A stretch of DNA of 42,889 nt from Oscillospiraceae bacterium (GTDB taxonomy: Bacteria; Bacillota; Clostridia; Oscillospirales; Ruminococcaceae), in NCBI GenBank assembly GCA_017442085.1, contig JAFSAW010000092.1:1-42889 (forward strand). Direction: 5' to 3'. A model generated the notes under the pieces. That model was not told the origin of the DNA. It searched no databases and saw only the letters and a list, made by a program, of their open reading frames with translations. Positions 26,726 through 34,799 of this stretch are shown here, piece after piece. Position 1 is the stretch's first letter; each line of letters opens with the position of its first letter. Made by a program: the position numbers and the translations under genes.

Positions 26726-27325
26726 TTATGCCCAAGGGTCTGCGCTTTCAGGCTTGCGTATATCAGAAAGAAGAAACTGTTCCCACAGATACCACTTGCC
26801 GTCTTTTGCATTGCGCAGAGTAACCTGACGTGCGCTGTCTGCACCGCCAGATTTGATATATAAAGTTGCATAGCCTTCGTTCTGATAGGAATATGGGTTT
26901 TCACTTACGATAATTGTATAAGGTTCTGCCGGTTTGTAATCATTTTCAGGGGTTGCACCTTCAAAATAACTGCGCGGCACATAATCCTTGTCCATAAATC
27001 TGTCGTTGATAAACTGTTTGTCTATACCGCTTAAGCCTGCAGGTCCTTTGAGAAACTGCAGCATATCAAAACACAGCTGACGGTCTTTTGGATAAAAACA
27101 GAGTGCTGTAACAGTTAGTGCAGCAGTCTTGAATGGTGTATCCATAGAAGCCTGTGGCAGTGCTTTGAACTGTTCCAAAGTCTGCGGCATATCGGTTATA
27201 ACAATTTTTTCGCTTTTATTGCCTATATTGGTCACGGCTTTGTTTATTCCTTTTTTTAGTGCATCCTGAGCAGTCTGTTTAAGTTTTCTTTCTGCCTGTC
27301 GTTTTAAGTTGTCAAGAAAAGCCAT
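26726..27325 (-). CDS. DUF6935-like protein, no signal peptide
   Basis: A 199-residue protein with an amphipathic, charged N-terminus (MAFLDNLKRQAERKLKQTA) and a domain matching the C-terminal part of the lipoprotein at 40157: shared blocks are SYFEGATPENDY, PYTIIVSENP, SGGADSARQV and a terminal YLWEQFLLSDIRKPESADPW. I associate this domain with DUF6935, unverified. No function is known. Unlike its paralogue it has no signal peptide, so one copy would be inside and one outside the membrane. CTCC-type site upstream (GGAG) sets the start. Confidence 0.75.
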   Translation of the reverse strand: MAFLDNLKRQAERKLKQTAQDALKKGINKAVTNIGNKSEKIVITDMPQTLEQFKALPQASMDTPFKTAALTVTALCFYPKDRQLCFDMLQFLKGPAGLSGIDKQFINDRFMDKDYVPRSYFEGATPENDYKPAEPYTIIVSENPYSYQNEGYATLYIKSGGADSARQVTLRNAKDGKWYLWEQFLLSDIRKPESADPWA

Positions 27326-27369
27326 ATTATTCTCCTTTCGGGTTATTGTTGCCTTTGTTTATATTGCTG

Positions 27370-27903
27370 TTAAACTGTATTCTGAATATCTTCAAACAGG
27401 GTAGTAACTGCAGCAAACAGTCCATTGCAGTTGGACGGATATTCATAATCGCCGCGGAAGGTCAGCATTTCACCGCCTTCAAGTGTAAATGTGATGGTTG
27501 CAACAGGGGCATCAAGTATCTGAATTTCCATCGGTTTTCCATCGTGAGCATAAAGCAGACATTCTGTATCGCGGCATATCTGACGGAAATCATCAAAGTG
27601 TGTCAGAGAAACCTCTTTGTTTGCAGTTTCTGCCTGTGCACCGTTTGTAGGGCAGTATTCATATTCAAAAAGAGCTGTAGTGTCGTTATATTTTATATTG
27701 TAATAAAGACTGCTGCCTTCCATACCGCCGCCATAATAATAACTTACGCCGATAAGCTCGCCTTCACGGGTGTTTATCATCCCGGGGCCATCAAGTATGT
27801 GTTTTTTTGCAAATAATTTAAAATACATAGCAACCCCCATTAAAATCACTGCTGCCGCAAGCAGCACAATAAATATTATTCTGACAATTTTTGAGCCTTT
27901 CAT
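27370..27903 (-). CDS. Membrane-anchored protein, paralogue A of a tandem pair
   Basis: A 177-residue protein with one N-terminal membrane span (residues 6-26) and an external domain. It shares with its neighbour at 27973 the same length and conserved blocks: GPGMINTREGELIGVSYYYG against GVGMINSYAGAIYGVRFDMS, ALFEYEY against ALLEYEY, FRQICRDTECLLYAHDGKP against FREICHKTHCLLCHHKGKP, and TITFTLEGGEM against TITFFFPDGKM. No family recognised. The start ATG 27903 has AAGGCGGTGA; the 8-codon upstream extension was rejected because it contains that site. Confidence 0.75.
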   Translation of the reverse strand: MKGSKIVRIIFIVLLAAAVILMGVAMYFKLFAKKHILDGPGMINTREGELIGVSYYYGGGMEGSSLYYNIKYNDTTALFEYEYCPTNGAQAETANKEVSLTHFDDFRQICRDTECLLYAHDGKPMEIQILDAPVATITFTLEGGEMLTFRGDYEYPSNCNGLFAAVTTLFEDIQNTV

Positions 27904-27972
27904 CGTCTCACCGCCTTTTGATGTCATATATTATATTTGCTGAACCAAACAAAAAATAACAGTCACAATAAA

Positions 27973-28530
27973 TCATTCTGAATCAGACTGCATATCCTTT
28001 GCTTTGGCTATCAGACTGTCAAAATGTGCTTCTACCTTTTCAAACAGGCCGTCTTCCTTAAGGGGATATATATAATTGTGGTAAAACTCCATTTTTCCAT
28101 CGGGGAAGAAAAAGGTGATGGTGGTGCTTGGCCCGTCAAGAACTTTGTTGCCGTCAGGTTTTCCTTTGTGGTGGCAAAGCAGACAATGGGTTTTGTGGCA
28201 GATTTCGCGGAATGTAAAAAAATCTTCTTTGTCCAACACTGCCGTGCCGCTTTCTGCATCTGTCCAGTGGTCCTGCTGATATTCATATTCAAGCAAGGCT
28301 GTACCATCTTCCTGTACAGTTATTTTGTAGTGTTTCAGACGCCCATTTTTTCCGCCGCTCATATCAAACCTGACGCCGTATATTGCGCCTGCATAGCTGT
28401 TTATCATTCCTACACCGTTGTCAATATGGTTGTATGTTTTGTATCTGCGGTAAAAAAATACAGCAACGTAAATTAAAAATACAGAAATTAATATCAGAAT
28501 TACAATTTTCATAAATTTTATCCTTTTCAC
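27973..28530 (-). CDS. Membrane-anchored protein, paralogue B of a tandem pair
   Basis: A 185-residue protein with an N-terminal span (about residues 8-26) and an external domain paralogous to the gene 69 bp downstream. The chosen start is GTG 28530: it sits behind AAGGCGGTGA with the same spacing as in the paralogue, and gives an N-terminus aligning with it. ATG 28512 behind AAAAGGA is an alternative. The CHKTHCLLCHHKGK stretch has Cys/His pairs not fully shared with paralogue A, so metal binding is possible here. Role unknown. Confidence 0.72.
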   Translation of the reverse strand: MKRIKFMKIVILILISVFLIYVAVFFYRRYKTYNHIDNGVGMINSYAGAIYGVRFDMSGGKNGRLKHYKITVQEDGTALLEYEYQQDHWTDAESGTAVLDKEDFFTFREICHKTHCLLCHHKGKPDGNKVLDGPSTTITFFFPDGKMEFYHNYIYPLKEDGLFEKVEAHFDSLIAKAKDMQSDSE

Positions 28531-28560
28531 TGCTTCACCGCCTTGGTATTACTGTAATGG

Positions 28561-30381
28561 TTATCCCATTGCATTTGTAACATACAACTCACAGCTTACG
28601 CCGTCACCAGGATAGATGTATGGTACGGTGTAGTTTTTGTTAAGATAGACATTTACACCTGCACCAAGACTGGAAACCTCCAGCTCCCAGTTGAGCGGAA
28701 TGTAAAATGTGCGCTCGAGGTGCTGATGCTCACTGCCGTCATAAATATCGGCATAAACAGTTATTGCTTTAAGCCCGCCATACCAGGCGTCAAGCAGGTC
28801 TTGTCCAGGCACACGCTGGCCGTAGGTGTAAACCACCTTTTCACCGCCGAATTCAATTTCTTTTATAACTTTTGTCTTGCCGTCCACTGTTACTGTGTAT
28901 TCAGACGGATATGTATTTATCTGATATATATAGTCATTGCCTTTTTTGCCTTTGAACTTAACTTCCTCGTGGTTCATAAAATAAGTGGCAAGGTCCATCT
29001 GATAAGGGTAATACTGGTCGCCGTCAAAGGCTTCCACATATACTGTCTGCACAGGGCGTCCCATATGATTTACATAGAAGGTATATCCGTTGTACCAGCC
29101 GTTATAGCTTGCCGCACCGGAATCGTAGATATATGTGTTCAGTTTGGCAATTTTTCCGTCCACCAGAAATGTGCCGTCATAATAGGTTGTGCCCATAAAG
29201 TAGCTTTCGGTCTGGGCTGTATTATGGTTTGCAGTTATAACCGTCATCAGATTGGCTTCGTAAAGTTCGTCAACACTGAACGGGCTTTCAAGTGACGGCT
29301 GTTTGCCGGGTTTTGCTGTAGCTGTCGGTTTTGGAACAGGTGTTGATGCAGGTTCAGGTGTTGGAGTTGGCGAAGGTTTAGGTGTTGATGTCGGTTTTGC
29401 GGTTTCTGCAGGTGCGGCTGTTGCTTCAGGCTGTTTTGCTGCCTGTGGAGTAACTTTTGGTGCTGCAACTTCTGCCGCTGTGCCCTCGTTGTATATTTTT
29501 GCCAAATCCGCTGCCTTTTCGGTGCGGAATAAAAGGTTTTCGCCATCCGATGTACATACTATATCACCCTGCAGGTCGGTGCGGTAAAGGCCTACTGATG
29601 CAAAATCCAGCAAGGTAAGCAGGTCTTTGTGGGGATATCCCTTGTCGTTTTCCTTGCCAACGGAAATTACCGCATATTTTGGTGCAACTCTGCGCAGAAA
29701 GTCCGCTGAAGATGACTGACTGCCGCCATAGTTTGCTGTTTTAAGAACAGAAGAGGTAACAGCGGCATCTTTTTTGATAAGCTGTGCTTCCATTTCGGCG
29801 GTCATATCACCTGTGAACAGGAAAGATGTGTTTCCGTAGATAATCTTAATCACAAGATTTGCAGCATCTTTATCCACATCTATAATTTCAATGTCTGCAT
29901 CACCAAGGCGGTAAAAGCTGTTTTCCATAGGAATTTCTATACCGCCGCCGTTTTTGTCGGCATATTTTTTAAAGTCATCAAATTCTTCTGTGCCGTATTC
30001 ATCAACTGCACAGAATGTCATATCTGCCGCAGCATAGTTAAGTGCTCCAGCCAGACCGCCAATGTGGTCTGCAGCCGCTGAAGTTGCAAATATGTAGTCC
30101 AGCTGTTCTATTTCCGCTTCTTTAAGCACTGTGTACATAAGGCGGGAATCGCTTTTTTTGCCGCCGTCTATAAGCATATAGTGGCCGTCGCATTCCACAA
30201 GTGCGGCATCGCCCTGACCAACGTCGAAGAATTTTATGGAAAATGCAGGGGGTTCAGCAGTTGCAGGGGTAACTTCAGGTGAAGCCGATGGCTGTGGCTG
30301 CGGAGACTGTCCGCAGGCCACAAAAGTTACAAGCAGTGCAAGGCAGAGTATAAACGAGAATAATCTTTTGTAAAGTTTCAT
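28561..30381 (-). CDS. ComEC-type metallo-beta-lactamase-fold lipoprotein with degenerate metal site
   Basis: A 606-residue lipoprotein (lipobox cysteine in FVACGQSP). Residues 47-290 match the ComEC/Rec2-like metallo-beta-lactamase fold (IKFFDVGQGDAALVE, YMLIDGG, FLFTGDMT, YAVISVGKENDKGYPH). Key metal ligands are missing: HxHxDH reads SAAADH at 101-106 (only D105 and H106 remain), and the GHHG block reads ANYGGS at 216-221. The Asp of FTGD and the His in GYPH are kept. A Pro/Thr/Ala linker of about 60 residues (TPKPSPTPTPEP) leads to a C-terminal domain of about 230 residues rich in Tyr and beta strands, unrecognised. I infer an external binding or signalling protein rather than a nuclease. 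Confidence 0.85.
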   Translation of the reverse strand: MKLYKRLFSFILCLALLVTFVACGQSPQPQPSASPEVTPATAEPPAFSIKFFDVGQGDAALVECDGHYMLIDGGKKSDSRLMYTVLKEAEIEQLDYIFATSAAADHIGGLAGALNYAAADMTFCAVDEYGTEEFDDFKKYADKNGGGIEIPMENSFYRLGDADIEIIDVDKDAANLVIKIIYGNTSFLFTGDMTAEMEAQLIKKDAAVTSSVLKTANYGGSQSSSADFLRRVAPKYAVISVGKENDKGYPHKDLLTLLDFASVGLYRTDLQGDIVCTSDGENLLFRTEKAADLAKIYNEGTAAEVAAPKVTPQAAKQPEATAAPAETAKPTSTPKPSPTPTPEPASTPVPKPTATAKPGKQPSLESPFSVDELYEANLMTVITANHNTAQTESYFMGTTYYDGTFLVDGKIAKLNTYIYDSGAASYNGWYNGYTFYVNHMGRPVQTVYVEAFDGDQYYPYQMDLATYFMNHEEVKFKGKKGNDYIYQINTYPSEYTVTVDGKTKVIKEIEFGGEKVVYTYGQRVPGQDLLDAWYGGLKAITVYADIYDGSEHQHLERTFYIPLNWELEVSSLGAGVNVYLNKNYTVPYIYPGDGVSCELYVTNAMG

Positions 30382-30402
30382 AATAACACCGCTTTCTGTT
30401 TT

Positions 30403-31323
30403 TTATGGTTGGCAAGGAACCGAAAGGTTTGCCTTTTCAAAGGATATTTTTATTTCACGCTGCATAATTCTGCGTGCTGTGTAGATGTTTTCTTCTGCCA
30501 CCTTTGCCAGAACCTGAAGTTCAATATGTGTTTCTGCCAATACATCAACACCGCGGTAAATTGGTGCTTCCTTAAAGATGTCAGGATATTCGCCCGGCAG
30601 TTCTGTCAAAGCTTCTTTTACTGCTGCTTCAGCTTTTTCAAGGGAATCTTCATAGCTTACAGGTATATTTACAACTGCAGCAGAGGTAACTTCGGAAAGG
30701 TTTATAAGGGAAGAAATTTCGCTGTTGTTGATAATGCGGATGTTGCCGCCGTTGTCGATAATGCTTACTGTTCGCAGACCTATTGTTTTAACTTCGCCGC
30801 GGAAACCGTCGATTGTGATGATGTCGCCAACCTGAAATTCACCTTCAAAGATGATAAACAAACCTGTGATAACATCCTCGATAAGACTCTGTGCACCAAA
30901 GCCTACAACAATGCCCACAACACCAACCGAAACAAACATTGCTGTTGTGTCAACCCCAAGGCAGCCAAGGGCAACAACAAGACCAACTATGTAGATAACA
31001 TATTTGAAAAGGTTGCCCACAAGATGGCGGATTGTTTCGCTGCGGCGTTTTTTAAATTTAAAGCAGCCAATGATAAATTTTGCAATATTTGCCACTACCC
31101 AGGCTGCAAACAGTACAAATGCTGCTGCAAGAATTTCCTGCCAGCCAAGAGCAGCAAGGGCAGAGTCAGAATAGTGTGTCTGATTAAAGCCGGCTATGGC
31201 TCTTCTTGTTTCTTCCGGCAAAAAAGTAAGATAATCAGGGTTAAACAGTGCAACAATCACTGCAAGGATTATAATAAGGGCGATAAATTTTCCAACGCCT
31301 CGTTTTTCTGTTTTGTTATTCAT
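30403..31323 (-). CDS. MscS-family mechanosensitive channel (second homologue)
   Basis: A 306-residue mechanosensitive channel of the compact MscS type: three to four membrane spans, pore and vestibule motif VGIVVGFGAQSLIEDVITG then GLFIIFEGEFQVGDIITIDG near residues 150-185, and VKTIGLRTVSIIDNGGNIRI. It relieves membrane tension. ATG 31323 (MNNKTEKRG) was chosen because the upstream alternative, a TTG at 31341, overlaps the AAAGG site. It lies within the minus-strand run next to envelope lipoproteins, which supports an envelope-stress context. Confidence 0.92.
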   Translation of the reverse strand: MNNKTEKRGVGKFIALIIILAVIVALFNPDYLTFLPEETRRAIAGFNQTHYSDSALAALGWQEILAAAFVLFAAWVVANIAKFIIGCFKFKKRRSETIRHLVGNLFKYVIYIVGLVVALGCLGVDTTAMFVSVGVVGIVVGFGAQSLIEDVITGLFIIFEGEFQVGDIITIDGFRGEVKTIGLRTVSIIDNGGNIRIINNSEISSLINLSEVTSAAVVNIPVSYEDSLEKAEAAVKEALTELPGEYPDIFKEAPIYRGVDVLAETHIELQVLAKVAEENIYTARRIMQREIKISFEKANLSVPCQP

Positions 31324-31370
31324 AATGTTATTTCCTTTCAAAGTATTTTAAGGATATGCGCCTGAACGCA

Positions 31371-32855
31371 TTATGTACCAAACTGATATCCGCAGTCGTT
31401 ACATGTGGAATCTGCGGAAGGTGCACCGCTTACATCAAGATTGTTGAATGTGTGTGCCCTGAATATCAGACATTCGGAACACTGATGTCCGTTTGGTCCG
31501 CCGTCTGTCCACTGGTGATTTTCATAGGTGTTACACTGCTGACAGTAGTGCTGTGTGCTTTCGGTTGTTCCGGCCACATCCTGCCAGTCATGGCCAAGGG
31601 CTGCAACCGTTGTAACAGGCACTGTGTATTCACCGCATACAGTGCATCGTGTGCCGGCAGTGGAGCCTTCAGATGTACAGGTTGCATCTACAGGCGGAAC
31701 CTGTTCTTCTGTATGTCCTGTGCTTGGAATTGGTATAGGCTGTAAAAACCATGTCTGGCAGTCAGCACAGTATTCTTCATCTGTCATACCATCAGTTGTA
31801 CATGTAGCGGCATATCCGCTTACTGTAACAACATTGTGTGAAGCAGGTATTGTGCTTTCGCTGATATGTGCACCGCAGTTTATACACTGTGTATGCTGAT
31901 GTCCTTCGGCTGTACATGTCTTTGCGGTGTCAATTATCCATCCGCTTTCTTCGTGGGATGTTTTTGGAATAGAAAGGCTGTCCATTTCCATGCCGCAGTT
32001 TATGCAGTGCAGCGTCTGTCTGCCCTCGGCAGAACAACTTGCACAGGTGATGAGTGTCCAGCTTCCTGCTGTATGTCCCGTTGCCGCAACGGCCTGAGTA
32101 ACCAGAGTTTCCCCGCAGTCAGTACATTTTGTGTATCTTGAGCCGTCGGTTGTGCAGGTTGCAGCAACAAGTGTTATCCATTCGCTTTCGCTGTGTCCCT
32201 TGGCAGCCAGCTCTTTTTCGTTCAGTTTTTTGCCGCAAAGCTTGCAACACTGTTCTTCAGTTCCGTTCTGTACACATCCTGCTGTTTTTATAACTGTCCA
32301 GTCGCCTGCAATGTGATTAAGCTGCGGCAGGGGCTTTGTTTCCAGAATTTCGTTGCAGCTGTCGCATTTAAGGGTTAATTCGCCTGCGGACGAACAGGTT
32401 GGCTGTGTTGTGGTCTGCCATCCGCCGCTGTGAGAGTGAATTTCGGCAGCTGATACTGATGTTACTGTGCTGTCGGGCAGCAGAGGCGGTTTTTCAAACC
32501 CAAGCTTAACTGCTGCAGGGCTTGCGCTCACGGCAATTATTGCTGCCACAGTTATGGCACCTGCCTTAAGGGTGGCTGCAGCTTTGCCTGCCAGGTTATT
32601 AAGCGTTTTTTGTCTGTGCCGTTCTTTTTCTTTTTTGCTTTTTATGCCTGCTGCTGTGCCTGCAAATGCAGCATTTGAGATTGCTGATGCATCCGGCAAA
32701 CTTTGGATTTCTTCGCTGCTGCCACCTTCGTAAGAATCACGTTTGTGCAGTGCTATCTCCACATCTCTGTTGAATTCATCATCGTGAAAAAACTGTTCAC
32801 TGTGAACATCATATTCATCACTGCGCATAAATTCGCCATTGTTTTCTCTTGCCAT
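31371..32855 (-). CDS. Membrane-anchored protein with about ten CxxC zinc-ribbon-like repeats
   Basis: A 494-residue protein. The first 90 residues are charged and look cytoplasmic (KSKKEKERHRQK), followed by one hydrophobic segment (about 95-115) and then an external region built of repeats of about 40 residues. Seven complete units follow the pattern TCTxxGxxxxxCxxCG ... GH ... W, such as TCTTDGSRYTKCTDCGE and TCTAEGHQHTQCINCGA, with three shorter ones at the end (CQQCNT, CSECLI, CNDCGY). Such repeats occur on clostridial surface proteins, and the paired cysteines suggest metal binding or disulfides. It is the first gene of the minus-strand run, behind AAGGTGA. Function unknown. Confidence 0.8.
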   Translation of the reverse strand: MARENNGEFMRSDEYDVHSEQFFHDDEFNRDVEIALHKRDSYEGGSSEEIQSLPDASAISNAAFAGTAAGIKSKKEKERHRQKTLNNLAGKAAATLKAGAITVAAIIAVSASPAAVKLGFEKPPLLPDSTVTSVSAAEIHSHSGGWQTTTQPTCSSAGELTLKCDSCNEILETKPLPQLNHIAGDWTVIKTAGCVQNGTEEQCCKLCGKKLNEKELAAKGHSESEWITLVAATCTTDGSRYTKCTDCGETLVTQAVAATGHTAGSWTLITCASCSAEGRQTLHCINCGMEMDSLSIPKTSHEESGWIIDTAKTCTAEGHQHTQCINCGAHISESTIPASHNVVTVSGYAATCTTDGMTDEEYCADCQTWFLQPIPIPSTGHTEEQVPPVDATCTSEGSTAGTRCTVCGEYTVPVTTVAALGHDWQDVAGTTESTQHYCQQCNTYENHQWTDGGPNGHQCSECLIFRAHTFNNLDVSGAPSADSTCNDCGYQFGT

Positions 32856-32941
32856 TGCTTCACCTTCTTTCCATTTATGTTAATAAAATATTCTCTGATT
32901 ATATTATGAGATAATAAATTACTTATTTAAATTAGCTGAAT

Positions 32942-32989
32942 GGGTGATATATGGCAAAAGCAAGGGTAATTTTAGGGGTACTAAAGGGT
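32942..32989 (-). promoter_or_regulatory. Array of phased ACCC boxes upstream of the minus-strand run
   Basis: Read on the minus strand, ATTACCC, AGTACCC, ATTACCC and ATCACCC occur at 32986-32989, 32976-32979, 32964-32967 and 32942-32945 (ACCC cores), with spacings of 10, 12 and 22 bp, near one or two helical turns. They lie 87-134 bp upstream of the start at 32855. A TATAAT on the minus strand (32898-32903) with no good -35 lies between, which fits activator-dependent transcription. Confidence 0.5.
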
Positions 32990-32995
32990 AATACG

Positions 32996-33034
32996 CAAAA
33001 AAACAGAGCATAACCGCAAAGTTATGCTCTGTTT
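32996..33034 (-). terminator. Terminator of the LuxR-type regulator gene
   Basis: A perfect 14-bp stem (33001-33014 with 33021-33034) with a six-base loop lies 16 bp after the regulator's stop, and is followed on the minus strand by a run of T. Confidence 0.9.
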
Positions 33035-33050
33035 TTTTATGTAATAATAT

Positions 33051-34166
33051 TTATTTTATCTTAAGCAACATATTCATTATTTCAGCACGGCTGGAAATGC
33101 CAAGTTTTGTAAATATGTTTGTGGTGTGTTTTTTAACGGTGTTTTCGGATACACACAAATCCTCTGCAATATCTTTTCGTTTTTTGTTGAGGATAAGTTC
33201 TTTGAAAACTTCAACCTCTCTTGTTGTAAGCTGTGCAACGGCCGGCCATACTTTTATAATATCCTGCATATCGGGGATAAAGCCGCTGTCAAAGTCATCG
33301 TTTACAGCTTTTATTGTTTCTGAAATATTGTTCTGAAATGCTGCTGTGCAATTGTCGCAAGGGTTTTTTGCTTCGTACAGATACATCATATTGTACAGGG
33401 AAAGCAGATAAAGTTCGGTGACAAGGTAGGAAATTGACAGAAATTCAAAATTGAGATTTACCTTCTGTTCAATAAACCACACAACAATGTTGCCAAACAC
33501 CAGTGCCAGCAGTGCCAGCGGCACTTTTGGGGAAGAATGATTTTTCTTTATAATTGCCCACACAATTGCGGCAATCATAATGGAAAAATACAAAATAAGA
33601 TACACAAAATATAATTTGTGCAGCGGACCATAGTTTTTTACAAGTTTTGCACCGCCGTTTACAAAGATAAGTTCAACAGATTCATAATACCATGGCGCAT
33701 AGCCCGGTGTCATTGTCAGAAAGAATATCCCGCCGCTTATGCACATCAGCAGTGCCAGAAAAATTTTGTTTCGGGCATATCTGCACTCGTCCATTATTAT
33801 TATCACCATAAACAACGGCAGAAATACTGCACCAACATATGAAATTTTGTTGGCAAGCAGTGCTTCTTCCAAAGTGGAGGAGGCAGAGCCAAAGGTGTAA
33901 CCGAGGTTGATAACAAAAACTGCTGTAAACAGCAGAATAAACATCATTTCCTTTTTCTTTACCAAAGCGCAGTAACCAACAAGCAAAGCAAAGGCAATAG
34001 CGGTTGTTACAGCATAGGCAATTGTCTTGTTAAATTCGGATTTATCCACAGTATTTACACTTGCTGCAAAAACAGTAAAGGATGATAAAACAACCACTAA
34101 GGAAATAACTGCTGCAAAAACAAAAATGTTTACAGCTTTTTCAGATATTATTTTTCTGTTGTTCAT
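33051..34166 (-). CDS. Membrane-bound LuxR-type regulator with multi-span sensor domain
   Basis: A 371-residue one-component regulator. The first 260 residues contain about eight hydrophobic segments resembling the 7TM sensor domains of some histidine kinases (VGAVFLPLFMVIIIMDE, then TPGYAPWYYESVELIFVNG). The C-terminal 65 residues are a GerE/LuxR HTH: LTTREVEVFKELILNKKRKD, then IAEDLCVSENTVKKHTTNIF and KLGISSRAEI. There is no receiver or kinase domain, so a membrane signal must reach DNA directly. It lies between two gene runs that both start with phased ACCC boxes, so it is the natural candidate for controlling them (inference). The ligand or stress is unknown. Start behind AAGGATGGTGA. Confidence 0.88.
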   Translation of the reverse strand: MNNRKIISEKAVNIFVFAAVISLVVVLSSFTVFAASVNTVDKSEFNKTIAYAVTTAIAFALLVGYCALVKKKEMMFILLFTAVFVINLGYTFGSASSTLEEALLANKISYVGAVFLPLFMVIIIMDECRYARNKIFLALLMCISGGIFFLTMTPGYAPWYYESVELIFVNGGAKLVKNYGPLHKLYFVYLILYFSIMIAAIVWAIIKKNHSSPKVPLALLALVFGNIVVWFIEQKVNLNFEFLSISYLVTELYLLSLYNMMYLYEAKNPCDNCTAAFQNNISETIKAVNDDFDSGFIPDMQDIIKVWPAVAQLTTREVEVFKELILNKKRKDIAEDLCVSENTVKKHTTNIFTKLGISSRAEIMNMLLKIK

Positions 34167-34274
34167 ATTATCACCATCCTTTTACAATAATCTGCATTTT
34201 TATTATATCACTTTTTCCGTAAATCTGCAAACCGCTTATGTATAATAACACAAAAATACATATTTTCAATAATA

Positions 34275-34314
34275 ACCCTTAAAAATCACACCATAAATCA
34301 CCCCTGATTAACCC
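34275..34314 (+). promoter_or_regulatory. Array of phased ACCC boxes upstream of the plus-strand run
   Basis: On the plus strand ACCC-type cores lie at 34275, 34290 (ACCA), 34300 and 34311, in the contexts ATAACCC, TCACACC, ATCACCC and TTAACCC, with spacings of 15, 10 and 11 bp. The array ends directly ahead of where a -35 should be for TATACA at 34338-34343, which has no recognisable -35 word. This is typical of a promoter that needs an activator. The rest of the gap 34167-34388 is AT-rich. Confidence 0.5.
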
Positions 34315-34388
34315 ACGGGGGTAATAGTTATATAGGATATACAGATGTTATAAATAAGACATAAAGCTACAGGACGGAGGACAATGCG

Positions 34389-34745
34389 ATGAGGAAAGCC
34401 ATAATGAACAATATGCAGGATTTATCAGATAAAGACCGCTTCGTATTTTCCGTTGACTGTACAGTGTGCGGAAAAAAGTGGACCAGCACGCCGATAAGCT
34501 TTTCCAAAGCAGGCGAAACTGTTATCAGCGAAGCAAAGGAAATTGTCTATGCTGCACTTTATCAGAATGAAAAACAGCAGGCTGCACTTAAAGCGGTTGA
34601 GGAGGCAAAAATAAATCTTAATTTCTGCCCCGTGTGCAAAAGCATTGTATGCGACAGCTGCTTTATGATATGCGATGACATTGATATGTGCGTTGAATGT
34701 GCGGCAGCCCTGCACGAAAACGGAGAACTGGTGGAAGCGCTGTGA
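34389..34745 (+). CDS. Small zinc-ribbon protein
   Basis: A 118-residue cytoplasmic protein with three zinc-binding knuckles: CTVCGKKW (residues 24-31), CPVCKSIVCDSC (about 79-90) and CDDIDMCVEC near the end. The middle (residues 35-75) is a charged helix. Family not recognised. It opens the plus-strand run; several later members also carry zinc ribbons. Start ATG 34389 follows GGAGGA by seven bases. An overlapping three-codon frame ATG-CGA-TGA at 34384-34392 ends inside the start codon, a possible translational coupling device or chance. Confidence 0.75.
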   Translation: MRKAIMNNMQDLSDKDRFVFSVDCTVCGKKWTSTPISFSKAGETVISEAKEIVYAALYQNEKQQAALKAVEEAKINLNFCPVCKSIVCDSCFMICDDIDMCVECAAALHENGELVEAL

Positions 34746-34799
34746 TAACAGCAAATTTGTTTTATCAATTGAAAATACATACCCGAAAGGAGAAAGAAT

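Noticed and set aside
29303..29587. Plus-strand Gly/Val-rich frame opposite the MBL lipoprotein linker
   Set aside because: It mirrors the repetitive Pro/Thr linker codons and is not an independent gene.
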